Assembly: GCA_029582165.1 (NCBI GenBank)
Contig: CM055877.1
Span: 7,617,855 to 7,681,854 of the forward strand
Length of the DNA: 64,000 nucleotides
From: Portulaca oleracea
Taxonomy: Eukaryota; Streptophyta; Magnoliopsida; Caryophyllales; Portulacaceae
Direction: 5' to 3'
Part shown: one piece after another, positions 47,001 through 58,283 of the stretch
Layout: every line of letters begins with the position of its first letter
Position numbering within the stretch: position 1 is the first letter of the stretch
The notes under the pieces: model-generated
What the model was told of the DNA's origin: nothing
Databases searched by the model: none
What the model saw: only the letters and a program-made list of their open reading frames with translations
Made by a program: the position numbers and the translations under genes

Positions 47001-47640
47001 TCAAATTTTTATAATTTTCCCATACAGTAGGTTCATCTAATATGCTACTGTAATAATTTCAGATTTTTATCAAATTTCGAAAATTAGAGTAAAACTCAGA
47101 AAAGTAAACAATTGTACTTTTCTATTAATCTGAAAATTAAAAGAAAATTAGTAAACGATTTCGAAAATTCACGAAAATTTTATCCATAACAGAATGGTTA
47201 CCCAATAACCTACTGCAAAATTTTCAGAAGTTTTTGAGTTCGTTTGATAGTTTATTTCAATTTTTCATGTTTACGGTAAACAAACTAAATCAGAAAATCA
47301 ATTCTACAAAACCTTATTTTGCGAATTTAAACCTATTTCATGCATTGCCTACTGTTTAACAACATTAAACGTGATTGCTTCTAAAACATTCAAAATTAAA
47401 TCGAGTTCATGTTATATTTATCAATTAAACAAACATAAAATCGATTAATTAAAGGCAATAAGAAATAAGCAATGACAAAGCATGAAATTTTACAATAAAA
47501 TTTCAGATTTACTATCAAGAACATTACAACTTTCATAAAGATTCAAAATTTAGGCATAAATCTATTCTAGCATATTCATAATATAATTCAACTATTGACA
47601 AAATTAATTATGAATACAAGTACAATACTTTAGCATGCAA
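41046..47640 (-). pseudogene. Vestiges of copia pol in the element's interior
   Basis: The minus strand shows scattered copia homology broken by many stops and shifts. An integrase end segment (NHTLLDMV, SMMVESN) lies at about 43570-43645. An RT start (DSMYSTK and following) lies at about 42900-43090. A fragment at 42611-42829 contains SYVIDILHTK, the place where copia RT has YVDD, so a catalytic Asp position is lost. The region 44,000-47,600 is AT-rich with little recognisable coding. At 46746-46782 two CAACACGGTCCGTGTTG-type palindromes recur, and a GGTACGCAGACCG repeat occurs at about 46266 and 46296. No functional protein can be made. Confidence 0.75.
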
Positions 47641-47659
47641 TTGGTGGCTCTGATACCAC

Positions 47660-48498
47660 TGTTAGGTTTTAGGTTGTCTATTTCCTAAACAGATACAGAT
47701 TAATTGGCGGAATATTATAACAGTTATAAACAATTAATCATAACAACTGCAGAGGCTTTAGTAATTATACCTGATCGCTAATTCCTGCTGAAGAAGAGGT
47801 AGTCCTTCCTGATTCCAATGCTGAAAACCCTCCTCCAGATTCCAATGCTGAAATCCTCTACTGAAAAGTCCACGCAGCGCTCCAGGAACCCGATTGCTAG
47901 ATCGACCCGATCGAGACGAATCTCAATCTAAGATGTATGTGAGATAGTTTCAGGAAACTGATAGTTTTCCTGAAACTAGAACAGAGAGGGGAGAGAAGAA
48001 CTTAGGAAACCACTCTGGTGTTTCTCTAAGAGTCGAAGGCAGATGGTGTGAAATAATCTCTCCCAGAGACCCCTTTATATAGTGTTTAGAAAACCTAGGG
48101 TTAGGGTTGAAAACCCTAAAGGGCCGAAAAAGAGCAACGGCGCGATCTCTGGGCTCAACACGGTCCGTGTTGAAACAACACGGTCCGTGTTGAACACCAG
48201 AAAGTCCAAATATTCGGCCCACGGTCAACACGGACCGTGTTGACCCCAATTCGGTCCGTGTTGGGCTGATTTTTCACAGAAATCGGTTTCCAACTTTTCT
48301 AAACTTGATACAATATCATTTAGGTTACATACATTGTTCCAGGGCATTGACTTGTGTGACCCAGTAGGACCAAATAATATAGTTGCAATTAAACATATTT
48401 AATTACTAATTATAGAGGTCTCTAGCAAGACATATAATTACTATATTACTTTGGTTTAAACTCCGTGTATATCGAACATTGTCGGGACATTCCCAACA
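47660..48498 (-). repeat. 5' LTR of the copia insertion
   Basis: 839 bp. The TATA box lies at about 48073-48081. The palindrome cluster (about 48158-48265) has two adjacent T-centred full copies, one A-centred copy and one degenerate copy. It differs in number and type from the partner LTR. Confidence 0.92.
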
Positions 48499-50655
48499 GA
48501 CTTCTCCGTCTATGGTAACACCTTCGAGAGCTGTATGAAAAATCTCGAAACAGTGTTATCAAGATGTAAAGAAGTCGATCTTGTGCTCAATTGGGAGAAG
48601 TGCCACTTCATGGTCCAAGAAGGAGTTGTACTTGGCCATGTGGTGTCTCAGAAAGGTATCGATGTCAATCGAGCTAAGATCGAGGTTATCGAGAAACCAA
48701 CACCCCCGACCTCCGTGAAAGGGGTGAGAAGTTTCCTTGGTCACGCGGGTTTTTACCGCTGGTTCATCAAGGACTTCTCTAAGGTAGCGAGGCCTCTAAC
48801 TTAACTCCTCGCCAAAGATACTCCTTTTGTGTTTTCTAACGAGTGTCTTGAGTCGTTTCAGAAGATCAAACAGGCACTCATCTCAGCACCCATCATTCAA
48901 CCGCCCGATTGGAGCCTTCCATTCGAAATCATGTGCGACGCAAGTGACTATGCAGTAGGGGCGGTATTGGGACAAAGAAAAGACAAAAAGCCATACGTCA
49001 TCCACTATGCAAGCAGAACCCTAGACGATGCTCAACGAAACTACACCACAACTGAGAAGGAACTTCTAGCGGTGGTCTTTGCTATTGAGAAGTTCCGACA
49101 ATATCTCCTATGCTCCAAAGTGGTCGTGTTCACTGACCACTCGGCCCTCAAATACTTGTTGGAGAAGAAGGACGCCAAACCACGCCTTATTCGATGGGTT
49201 CTTCTCCTTCAAGAGTTCGATTTTGAGATACGGGACAAAGCCGGCATGCATAATGTGGTGGCAGACCACCTTTCCAGGATTATGGTTGAGCACAAGGACC
49301 CTCCAATCGATGATTCATTTCCGGATGAACATTTGATGGCCATGCAAAATGAAGAGTTGCCGTGGAACGCAGACATAGTCAACTTCTTGGTGGTTGGAGT
49401 CCTAACCCCAAACCTACCCTACCACCAAAAGAAAAAGTTTCTCCACGATGCGAAATCCTACTATTGGGATGACCCCTATCTCTTCAAGCTGTGCAATGAC
49501 GACATTTACCGGAGATGTGTGCATCAACAGGAAGCTACCTCGATCATTGCTCATTGCCACGATCTACCTTGTGGAAGACATGGAGGTCCTTCTAAAACAG
49601 CGGCTAAAGTACTTCAAGTCGGCTACTATTGGCCAACACTCTTCAAAGATGTCAATGCTTACGTGAAGGCATGTGACAAATGCCAAAGAGCTGGAAACAT
49701 CTCTAGAAGGAATGAGATGCCCCTCAACTACATTCTAGAAGTTGAAATCTTTGATGTTTGGGGCATCGATTTCATGGGACCTTTCCCATCCTCTAAGGGA
49801 AACAAGTACATCTTGGTGGCCGTCGATTATGTTTCAAAATGGGTAGAAGTAGTGACAAGCATTGGTTGTGATGCCCGGGTCGTTTCGAAGCTCTTCAAGA
49901 AAGTCATTTTCCCTCGCTTTGGAGTACCTCGAGTGGTGATTAGCGATAACGGGCCCCACTTCATTGAGAAGAAGTTTGAAGCTCTCCTCACCAAGTACGC
50001 TATTTCTCATAGAAGGGGTCTAGCTTACCACCCTCAAACTAGCGGCCAAGTGGAAGTGTCAAATCAAGAAATCAAACAAATTCTGGAAAAGACAGTCGCT
50101 AGTTCGAGGAAGGATTGGTCGGACAAGCTTGATGATGCTTTATGGGCATATAGAACGGCATTCAAGACTCCCATTGGCACTACTCCATATCGTTTGGTGT
50201 ATGAGAAGCCTTGCCACTTTCCGGTGGAACTTGAATATAAGACATACTGGGCAGTGAAGTGCCTCAACTTCGATATGAAGGCAGCTTGTGAGAAAAGGCT
50301 ATTCCAACTCAACGAGCTCGAGGAGATTCGAAGGGACGCCTACGAAAACAATCGGATCTACAAGGAGAAGATGAAGACTTGGCACGACAAGAACACCATG
50401 AAAAGAGAGTTTCATGAAGGGGAGTTGGTACTGTTATTCAACTCTCGGCTGAAGATTTTCTCGGGGAAACTCCGCTCTAGATGGTCAGGGCCCTTCAAGG
50501 TATTCAAGGTTCACCCCTTTGGAGTAGTGGAAATCGGCAAGGACGATGGTGAAAAGTTCAAAGTCAATGGTTCAAGGCTGAAACCATACTTGGAAGGGCA
50601 GGAAATTGAGGTTGTAAAGTCCTGCATGCTTCCGGGCATTTCGCAAGAAGAGTGA
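48499..50655 (+). pseudogene. Athila-type RT C-terminus, RNase H and integrase, one stop
   Basis: This resumes the RT frame at the target duplication GACTT, immediately after the copia element. The RT thumb and connection follow (VLGHVVSQKGIDVNRAKIEV, FLGHAGFYRWFIKDFSKVAR). A TAA at 48802-48804 interrupts before RNase H. The frame is then open for 608 codons: RNase H ([35 protein letters not shown]), an HHCC zinc-binding region ([12 protein letters not shown]...CDKCQRAG) and an integrase core with Asp in WGIDFMGPF, Asp in VISDNGPHF and Glu in [10 protein letters not shown]. The end of integrase is well preserved. Broken by the insertion and the stop, it cannot be functional here. Confidence 0.9.
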
Positions 50656-51585
50656 GCAAATTCTATGGTCAGGCTCGGGACCTAAAACAAGCGCTTCTAG
50701 GGAGGCAACCCTTGTTTTATTCCATTATTTTGTTTTCTTTTATTTTTATCCCTTTCTCTGAGATTGAGTGACATGGGGCAAGAGTTTGAAAAAAAAAGGA
50801 GTCTCAGAAAGAACAAGTGTGGGGGTTCAAAGATTTGATTCGTTTGAAGTTGAAAAAGAGAGGAGTGTGCATAAATTTCTGAGTGGAAGGAGACGTTTTG
50901 GAGATATACTTAGGTGTAAAGGAGCTCGGGATAGAGATTGAAAGTCAAAAAACTTGAAGGCACTGAAATCCAGGTGGTCACGGAGGTCACTGGCTGAGGT
51001 AGCGCCCGCTACCCCACTGCGACAAAATTCGCATTTCTAGAGGTCACGGGCGTGACAAGCCTTGGTAGCGCTCGTGACACCGTCCCAGCAATTTGTCGAA
51101 ACCCAGGTCGTCACGGGCGTGACGAGACCTGGTCACGCCCGTGACGGTTACTGTAGACGGGAATTATAACCCAGTTTCGCGATTTTCGGCCTCATTTTTC
51201 CTTCATTCTCTCTCGCCCGTGACTCCACTCTCTCACAAGAACCCTAGCTCCCTCATCCTCTTCCTCCTTCCCCTTCACTCCATCTCTAATCTCTTTCAAT
51301 CCCTCTCAAATTCCCTAAAATCCTACTCAAATTCTCCAATCTTCACCTTCTCAAACCCTAATTTCACCTCAATCTTCTTTCTCATCCACCACCACTCAAA
51401 TCCCCAACCCCCACAACAACCACAGTCACCGGCGCCGCCACCACCTTGAACCATCACCACCACCACTTTTCTCTCTCTAGAACCAAAACTCCAACCTTTG
51501 TGAGCTGGGTGCTAGAGAAAGAACAGTCTTCCCTAACCTCCTCCATCCTTCAGATTTGTAACTGTTTTGAGCAACCCGGTGAAAA
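50656..51585 (+). promoter_or_regulatory. Spacer with palindrome array and TATA box before ORF3
   Basis: After integrase comes a purine-rich stretch with GTGTGGGGGTTC (about 50817). Then copies of the LTR palindrome family follow at about 50975, 50999, 51042, 51065, 51112 and 51132. They include the hairpin pair GTCACGGGCGTGAC / GTCACGCCCGTGAC with a GAGACCTG spacer. TTATAA lies at 51164-51169, only about 19 bases after the last copy. The remaining ~400 bases are CT- and CCA-rich with no ATG-led real protein, like a plant 5' leader. I infer an internal promoter for ORF3. Confidence 0.6.
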
Positions 51586-53054
51586 ATGGCAAGCACAAGT
51601 CGATCTAAGCGCCAAAGGCAGGCTCAATCCGGCCTCGGTTCTGTTTCTGGTAGGGGACCACCACAGGCCTCTCAAGGTATGGCTCCACTTATTCGTTCTG
51701 AATCTGAGCCCATGGTTGTATTAGACCCTTCTAGGATCTAGTTTTGTGTCGATTGGCACCGAGAGAAGGGCAATAAGTTCAGGACTAGGAAGATCGTCGT
51801 CCCGTTTGTCTATCATGATGAGACATATCGGGAAATGAACCTGAAGCCTAGTCTAGACCATTTATTTGGGATCCTTGGGTGGCAGAACTTTATGAGAACC
51901 AGAACTAGAGTGTATGATCAGGTCGTTCTTGAATTTTTAAGTTCACTGCAAGTTGAACGACCGACCCGGGATGACGCCGAGTTGAGTTTTTAGATTAATG
52001 GGCGTCTCGTTCGGCTGACCTTAAATGAATTGAGCGAAAAGTTACAATTACCGGCGGGTGGCCTTCCCGCGGTGGCAATTGACAACTTCCCGGCTAATAG
52101 GGCCATGAAGCTTTTGACATGCCGGGTTAGGGCCGATGTCGCTACTTTTGGCTCCCGTCACCGGTATTTTGACCCCAAGCGCACCAAGGCCCGGGACTTC
52201 AGAAATCCCGTCGTTCGATATCTCCATCGCCTGATCACCAACTCGGTGGTCGGGCGTGATGAGGGGCGTAACAATGTCCGCAAGGCGGACCTTTTCATCA
52301 TTTTCAACGCCTTGCTCGAACGGCATATTAACACGGCCTCGGTGATCCTCCACCAACTTCATGAGATCTCTCGGGCGACCTGGAAGAACACGATAGCCAT
52401 GGGTCACATCATTTCCCATATTGCGGAACGATGTGGCTTCGGGCCATATATGAGGAGGGAAGCCCCGCATTTCGAGTGTCAACCCTTGGATGGTGTTCGG
52501 CTCATAAACATGAAGATTTTCACGCAAGGTCGAATGCTCGTCCATTATGTGCACGGCACGAAACCACGACGCCAAACCGAATTCGATTTTCGGGTGAGTA
52601 CGGCTCGCATTGATGTCGAAATCAAACACATGGTCTCGCGAGCTCGCATGTGGCCGTGATCCAAGCGACCCCTTAGCCAAAGCGAGGACGAAGGAGCCTC
52701 AGGAGGAGTGAAGAAGAGGAGGAGAGCGAGGGAGAAGAAGAAGAAGAGGAGAGCGAGGGAGAAGAAGGGCAAGCACAAGCACCTTCCCGCATGAGTGCGG
52801 TGGACTTTTCTGCTATGTCCTCCCAACTCAACAACATCTATGCCGAAATCCAAGATATCCGCACCCTCCAACAACGGGACCACGCCATCTTGGAGAACCT
52901 CCAAGCCAGGGTGCAACAGCATGACGAGATCCTCAATGACCTCCGCTACGGCTACTATAGCGGAGGCGGTCAGCGTCCGCCCTATGGATGGTTTCCTCCA
53001 GTTGGCTACTACCCTTCAGATCAACCCCCTCCCGGGGGTTCTGGTCATCAGTGA
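51586..53054 (+). pseudogene. Athila-type third ORF (PF03078-like), stops and a frameshift
   Basis: ATG at 51586 (MASTSRSKRQRQAQSGLGSV) starts a frame with stops at 51739, 51991 and 52657. The body holds FCVDWHREKGNKFRTRKIVV, LFGILGWQNFM and LNELSEKLQLPAGG, then 209 open codons from 52030 (DPKRTKARDFRNPVVRYLHR, HEISRATWKNTIAMGHIISH). The pattern resembles the ATHILA ORF-1 family. Near 52690 a shift leads to an acidic Glu-rich stretch and a coiled-coil-like tail (SQLNNIYAEIQDIRTLQQRD) ending Pro/Gly-rich at 53052-53054. The position after integrase is where Athila elements carry an 'env-like' ORF, but no signal peptide or membrane segment is visible. Confidence 0.75.
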
Positions 53055-53325
53055 TTGTAAGAATTCCCCTTCCCTAATCTCATTAGTTGATTATATTGCC
53101 TATGCATGACAAATGTGGGGGGGTAATTACTTTGCTCGGTTGGGTTTGGGTCGTGTCGTTGGGGGTAGGAGCTCCTTTCTCCCCCTAGTATTTAAGGCCA
53201 TAAGAATGGAAATTAAAATTGTGCTTTATGGTGTGTCGTAGTCTGCACTTCCTCAAGTGCGTGATTTCTGTGGAGTTTTTCTCACCGGTTTCCGCTCAAC
53301 AACATCGAGCATTAAACCAGCCATA
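53055..53325 (+). other. 3' end of the Athila-type interior
   Basis: Contains AATGTGGGGGGGTAATTAC (53110-53128), which could be a polypurine tract. About 200 further bases have no coding sequence. It ends abruptly at the inverted primer-binding site at 53326. Confidence 0.45.
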
Positions 53326-53346
53326 TCCCCGGCAACGGCGCCATTT

Positions 53347-54757
53347 TGTTCGAGCTATAATATAGCCAGGGTTTGTTTATCGTATCCACAGGGAGCAAGG
53401 TTCTTTTAATCAAAACTTTCGCTACTAAACTTAGTTTAAGGTAAAACGACGAATTATCAATGATGGGGGAAGCAGAGACAGATTTCTAGGTAAAATCAGA
53501 GAAAAGATAGGTTCTAGGGTCAGTTTTCGCCACCTAATGGTTACCCTTGAACAAAACAGTTTCGGACAAAGCACTAAACCAAGCTAGAAGCTAGGATGTT
53601 GCATAAGTAAAGCCACTTCGGGGCTTCTCTCGAAGTATATCCGAATTTAACTCTCAAGGTTTGTCCAATAATCTCTTAAGGACGCACCTAGAGAGCTTGA
53701 TGTGCAAATTTCCCTACCCGAACTCCTCCACTATTCTCATGTGGATTTATTCGAATATCCATTCGAATACTCTAAAGGATTATGTTTGAGTAGATGTAAT
53801 GGATTTTCACCGCATTAAATCCCATAATCAATAGAGTGTTCAAATGAAAACTTCATAGTCAAAGCCTAATGCCAATTCTAGAACTAGCTCTGAACAAGGG
53901 ATCTCATTAGGGGCTAGACCTCCCCTTAAACCCTAAGGAAATTAGCCACTAAACATGTTAACTAGCACTAAAATTATCAGATCTAAAGTGAAGAAGCTAA
54001 ACATGATATTAAGGAAATTAAAGAAACTCAACAAAATTTATCACAAGGAACTAATTAAGATAAATAATCAAAGAAGGAAATAGACTTACCCAAATAAAAA
54101 CTAAGATTGCTGGAATAAAAACAAGATAAATCCAAAGCTTGAATAATATATCTTCAAAATAAATACTTCTTGATTGTAATAATCTAGAACTAATGCAAAA
54201 TAAAAGTGTTTGAGAGTACAATTAAGTAAAGATCTAAGGTACAAAGAGAGCAAATTAATTTCTAAGAGGAGTGATGAAGAGTAATTAAAGGCTGCTAGGT
54301 TTAGATTAGGATCAAGCTTAAATACAAAATGGGAAAATTACATAAAACACAGTCGTTTAACGCCAACATCACGTAATCCCAGCTCGTCACGGGCGTGACC
54401 AGCATTCGTCACGCCCGTGACGAGGCGATTTCAAAATCTCGAACTGGAATTCTTCACTGTGGTCACGGGCATTACCCTTATAGGTCACACCCGTGACCAC
54501 CTGGGAAACAGCTCTTGGGAATTTTTCTTCGATAACGTCACGGGCGCTACCAGCTCTCGTCACGCCCGTGACGACTCACGGCATTTTGGCCAAAATTCTT
54601 CTTAAATTGGTCACGGGCGTTACAAATGGGGTCACGCCCGTGTCCTCCTAGGTTCAGCTTCCACTTGATTTGCTCTTAGGTCACGGGCATTACCCTTGGG
54701 GGTAGTGACCGTGACCTCGTGGGTTTTTTGTTTTGTTCTCCTTTGGCCTTGAGGATG
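53347..54757 (-). repeat. Athila-type LTR, inverted copy
   Basis: It matches 35312-36696 in reverse, including the motif array (about 54385-54715) and the TATA-like box. It faces the left copy, so the two LTR-primer-site units point inwards towards each other. Confidence 0.8.
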
Positions 54758-54762
54758 AGGGC

Positions 54763-56844
54763 TGTTCGGTCTCATTTCGAGCCGAATTAATATCTTTTAT
54801 AAGAGATTTTTGCTTGTCTTTAATAATTAATTTAGGATTTTTATTATGTTTTTACTCATTTAGTAATTTTATTAGGTTTTATGTAATTTTACTAATTTTG
54901 TTGCTATTATTGATAATAATAAATAAAAATAATAAGATGAAAATAAAAATTAGAAAATCAATTAAATAAAAACCTAAACTAAAACCTTATTCTCCAGCCC
55001 AAACCCTCTTCCTTTCTTCTTACCCTTCGGCCCACAATGCCAAAACCCAATCCAATTCTCACCATCTAGCCCAACCCTTACTCTATCCAAACCCTAGTAC
55101 CCTCCTACCCACCCGTTTCCCCTCCCTTTTCCCAGCCAACAAAAACCCACCCCTAAACCCTAATTCACTCTCATTTTCCCATTTTCTCTTTCTCACTCAT
55201 CCTCACCGTTTCTCTCTCTAATCTTCTGATTCATTTTCTTCTTCTTCTTCTATGGTGCGATCTGCACCTTTCTCCCTCTTCCTTCTTTATTTTTTTCTTT
55301 CTCCCATCTCCTTATGTCTCCCTTTCTCTGGTTTCTCACATGCCCGACATACATCCATATCTCCATCATCATTCTTATCATCTCATCTTTTTCTTTTATC
55401 AATTTTCTTATTCTATCCCTAACTTTATTTTCTTTTTGCAGGAAACATGCTCGATCCACCATCTCCATCATCATTTTCTTAAGTGCGATTACAACTCATT
55501 CAAGGCTGTCCGGATGTAGATCAAAGATCGAAGTTCAAGTATAAAAGGAGAAGAAGAATTGGTAGAAGGTGGCGAAATCCGGAAGGTCGATTTGGGGGGT
55601 GACAACCCAAATCGTCATTCTAGGGTTCGTTGTAGGTTTAATTTCGTTTTACAAATTTCATTTCCAGAATCTACTTTGAATGTTTGAAATCTTCGATTCT
55701 AGGTTTATGCTTGTAATTCTTGCGAATTTTGTTATTCTGGGTTGATGTTTGTTGATTATGCTTTTGAATTTTGGGTATTCGATTCTGGGATTTTGATTTG
55801 GAGTTGAATGTTTTGCTCAATTTTGAATAGATGTAATGTTCGAATTTCTGGAATGTTTTGTGTTGAAGTTATGTTAATTTCTGGAAATTGTTGGTGAATT
55901 TCGCAGTTGATTTCTGAGTATTGAGATGAATTTGGTTTGATTCTCTGTTTTCTCTGTTTCTTCCTCTGATTCTCATCTTTCTCTGTTTTGTTTTTTTTTG
56001 TTCCTGTTCGTCGATCTGGGCAGGGGATTCAATCCCTTTTGTTTCTTTTCTTCTTCCCTGATGTTTGTTTCGGTCAGTTAGTTTTCATTAGATAGCTGTT
56101 AGTAATTTTTATTATAGTATAAGTTGGTTTTAGTTATTAGTAAATTAGATTAATATTATTAGGAATTTAGGATTAAATAGTTTAGGTAATTTTAGTTGGG
56201 TTCGTCATTAGACATGGTTAGTAATTTGATCCGGTAAAGTTTTATTAGAACTATGTTAATTAGTCTTTAAGGGTTATATTAGTGTTGGTAAGGTTTCATT
56301 AATTTTTTTTAGGGTTGTTTCAAGTGTTAGAGAAAATTCCTTTAAAGTTCTCATTAGATTAGTAACAAAAAAAATAAAAATAATCCAATGCACAATTTAG
56401 TGAGGAGGAGGATTAAGGGTTCATAAATTCTCCTTCGGGTGAAGATTTGGGAATTCTTAATAATCTAAATCACAAACCTTCTTGTTTGTTATGAGTAAAG
56501 TACAACTGAAGTTTAGTTCATCAAAGGCATGATTTCTTGTTCCCAATTTCATTATTAGAAGTTAGTTTTATTGTTTTCGTATTTGTTACTTTCAATATCA
56601 ATCTTAGTTTAGTTTTTATTTCTTGTCAACTTTAATTTTGTTTATTTCTTTACTTAATGTTTTCTTTAGTTTTTACTACTTTCAATTCATATTAGTTAGT
56701 TTATTTAAATTATTTACTGCTTTCCGGATATGTAAACTCTCTTACGCAAACCAATATCTTGATAACCTAAAAACCCATCCCTGCGGATACGACAACCCTT
56801 AGGAATTTTTATTCCTAAAACCCCCCTAAAACTACAAACGAACA
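54763..56844 (+). repeat. LTR copy A, full length (2082 bp)
   Basis: TG...CA ends, CT-rich middle part (55000-55330) that resembles a leader, and an AT-rich 3' half. The next bases are AAATCATTTTTTC, not a recognisable primer-binding site. Confidence 0.85.
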
Positions 56845-56856
56845 AAATCATTTTTT

Positions 56857-58280
56857 CGGTTGTAGTTTTAGGGGGTTTTTAGGAACAAGATATTGCTAAG
56901 GGTTGTCGTATCCGCAGGGATGGGTTTTAGGTTATCAGGAAATTGGTTTGCGTAAGAAAGTTTACATATGCGGAAAGCAGTAAATAATTTAAATAAATTA
57001 CACTAATATTAGTTGAAAGCAATAAAGACTAATGAAAACATTGGATAAAAAGGTGAAATAAAACTACTATGAATGGAAATAACTCTAAACTAATAATTGC
57101 GATTAAAAGTCATAAACACGAAAATAATATAACTAAGTTTAATAATGAAATTGAGAACTAGAAATTATACCTTTGAAGACCTAAACTTCACTTGAACTTT
57201 CTTTGAACAAACTAAAAAGCTTGTGATTTAGATTACTAAGAATCCCCAAATCCTCACTTAAAGGAGAATTTGTGAACCCTTAATCCTCTTCTCCACTAAA
57301 AGTTGGAAGTTTTTGTGATTAAAACTAATAGGATTTAAATAGCAGATATTAATGATAAAACTAAAGGGAACGAAAAACTTAGGGAAATCACACAAAATCA
57401 ATATCTAAAACAACCTTTAAGCAAAACTAAACAAATCAATTGATCAACTGAAAATCAATATATAAAACTACACATGGCCCAAAACAGGCCCATTTGCTGG
57501 CTATGTACCAATCTGACTTAAAATACAAATTCTAACCACTAATCCTAAACTAATCCTATTACCTAAACTAATAACAGGGGAAAGTGAGAAGCAAAAATTA
57601 ATTATTAAAGACAAGTACTAAAGAGGATAAATAACTTTAAGAAAATTACACAAAACCAACAATACTACCTAATGTTTACTTAACTGAAGTAAAACATAAT
57701 CAAAGGAAAGGAAATTAACACCTAATATCTACTACCTTCTAGGAAAACAGGGGATTGAAATAGAAAACATAACAGAAGAAGAAAAGAAGAGAAGGAGGAA
57801 ACAGAGGAAAGAATAGAACCCATCCCTGTCATTCATTTACAGAATTGAGGAATCGAGCATTCAATCAACCAAAGAACAATTCATTCGGAACATGCAAAGA
57901 CAAAATAATAACCAGATTCGAACATAAAATCGAATACATTTAGACCTAATACATATCATCAATGCCCAGAACTTTTACGAACCAAATATCGCATCAATAT
58001 CAATTTGAAATCAGATTCAAACTCAGAAATCAATCGACAAGAACAAAAATCGACTATCAATACCGAACAAAAACCCAGAATCGAAAGGAAGTAAAAATAG
58101 AGATTAGAATTCGGAGAATAAAAGCAAGAATCAAACCAACTTAAATCGGAAGATTACTAAACTCGAAATTTCAAATAATCAAAATATATTGTTGAAATGA
58201 AAATTGCAAAACTAGAATAACCTAATTCGAACCCTAGAATTCGTTTGGGTTGTCACCCCCCAATTCGAGCTTCCGGATCT
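56857..58280 (-). repeat. LTR copy B, inverted and diverged
   Basis: Begins GGTTGTAGTTTTAGGGGG and runs backwards through GTCGTATCCGCAGGGATGG to the GGGTTGTCACCCCCCAATTC region near 58260. It lacks the outer ~560-800 bases of the LTR and is visibly more diverged than A and C. It may be an older related LTR or a rearranged copy. Confidence 0.8.
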
Positions 58281-58283
58281 CCT

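Larger units (their letters stand above)
40173..48498 (-). mobile_element. copia element with decayed interior, inserted in Athila RT
   Basis: LTRs at 40173-41031 (859 bp) and 47660-48498 (839 bp) begin TGTTAGG and end CCCAACA. They are flanked by the perfect target duplication GACTT (40168-40172 and 48499-48503). On the minus strand a primer-binding site (GGTATCAGAGCC, about 47645-47657) follows the 5' LTR, and a purine tract (about 41032-41047) precedes the 3' LTR. By eye the LTRs differ at about nine bases (1%) plus palindrome-number changes. The 6.6-kb interior has only vestiges of copia pol. Confidence 0.93.
35312..53326 (+). mobile_element. Athila-type Ty3/gypsy element without a direct 3' LTR
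   Basis: Order: 5' LTR, primer-binding site, gag, protease, RT (split by a copia element), RNase H, integrase, motif array, a third ORF. RT-RNase H-integrase order is that of Ty3/gypsy. A third ORF after integrase and a tRNA-Asp primer site point to the Athila clade. After the third ORF and a G7 tract (53114-53120) a direct LTR is expected. Instead the DNA joins an inverted primer-binding site and LTR at 53326. Confidence 0.85.

Noticed and set aside
51141..51449. 102-codon frame upstream of the Athila third ORF, Ser/Pro-rich
   Set aside because: It spans the TATA box and a CT-rich leader-like sequence. Composition reflects CT repeats rather than a protein.
52048..52680. 210-codon open frame on the minus strand opposite the Athila third ORF
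   Set aside because: It mirrors the GC-rich plus-strand frame, which has recognisable Athila ORF similarity. The antisense peptide resembles nothing known to me.
55250..55474. Minus-strand 74-codon frame duplicated at 58212-58442
   Set aside because: It is repeated only because it lies inside the duplicated LTRs A and C, and is antisense to their CT-rich part.
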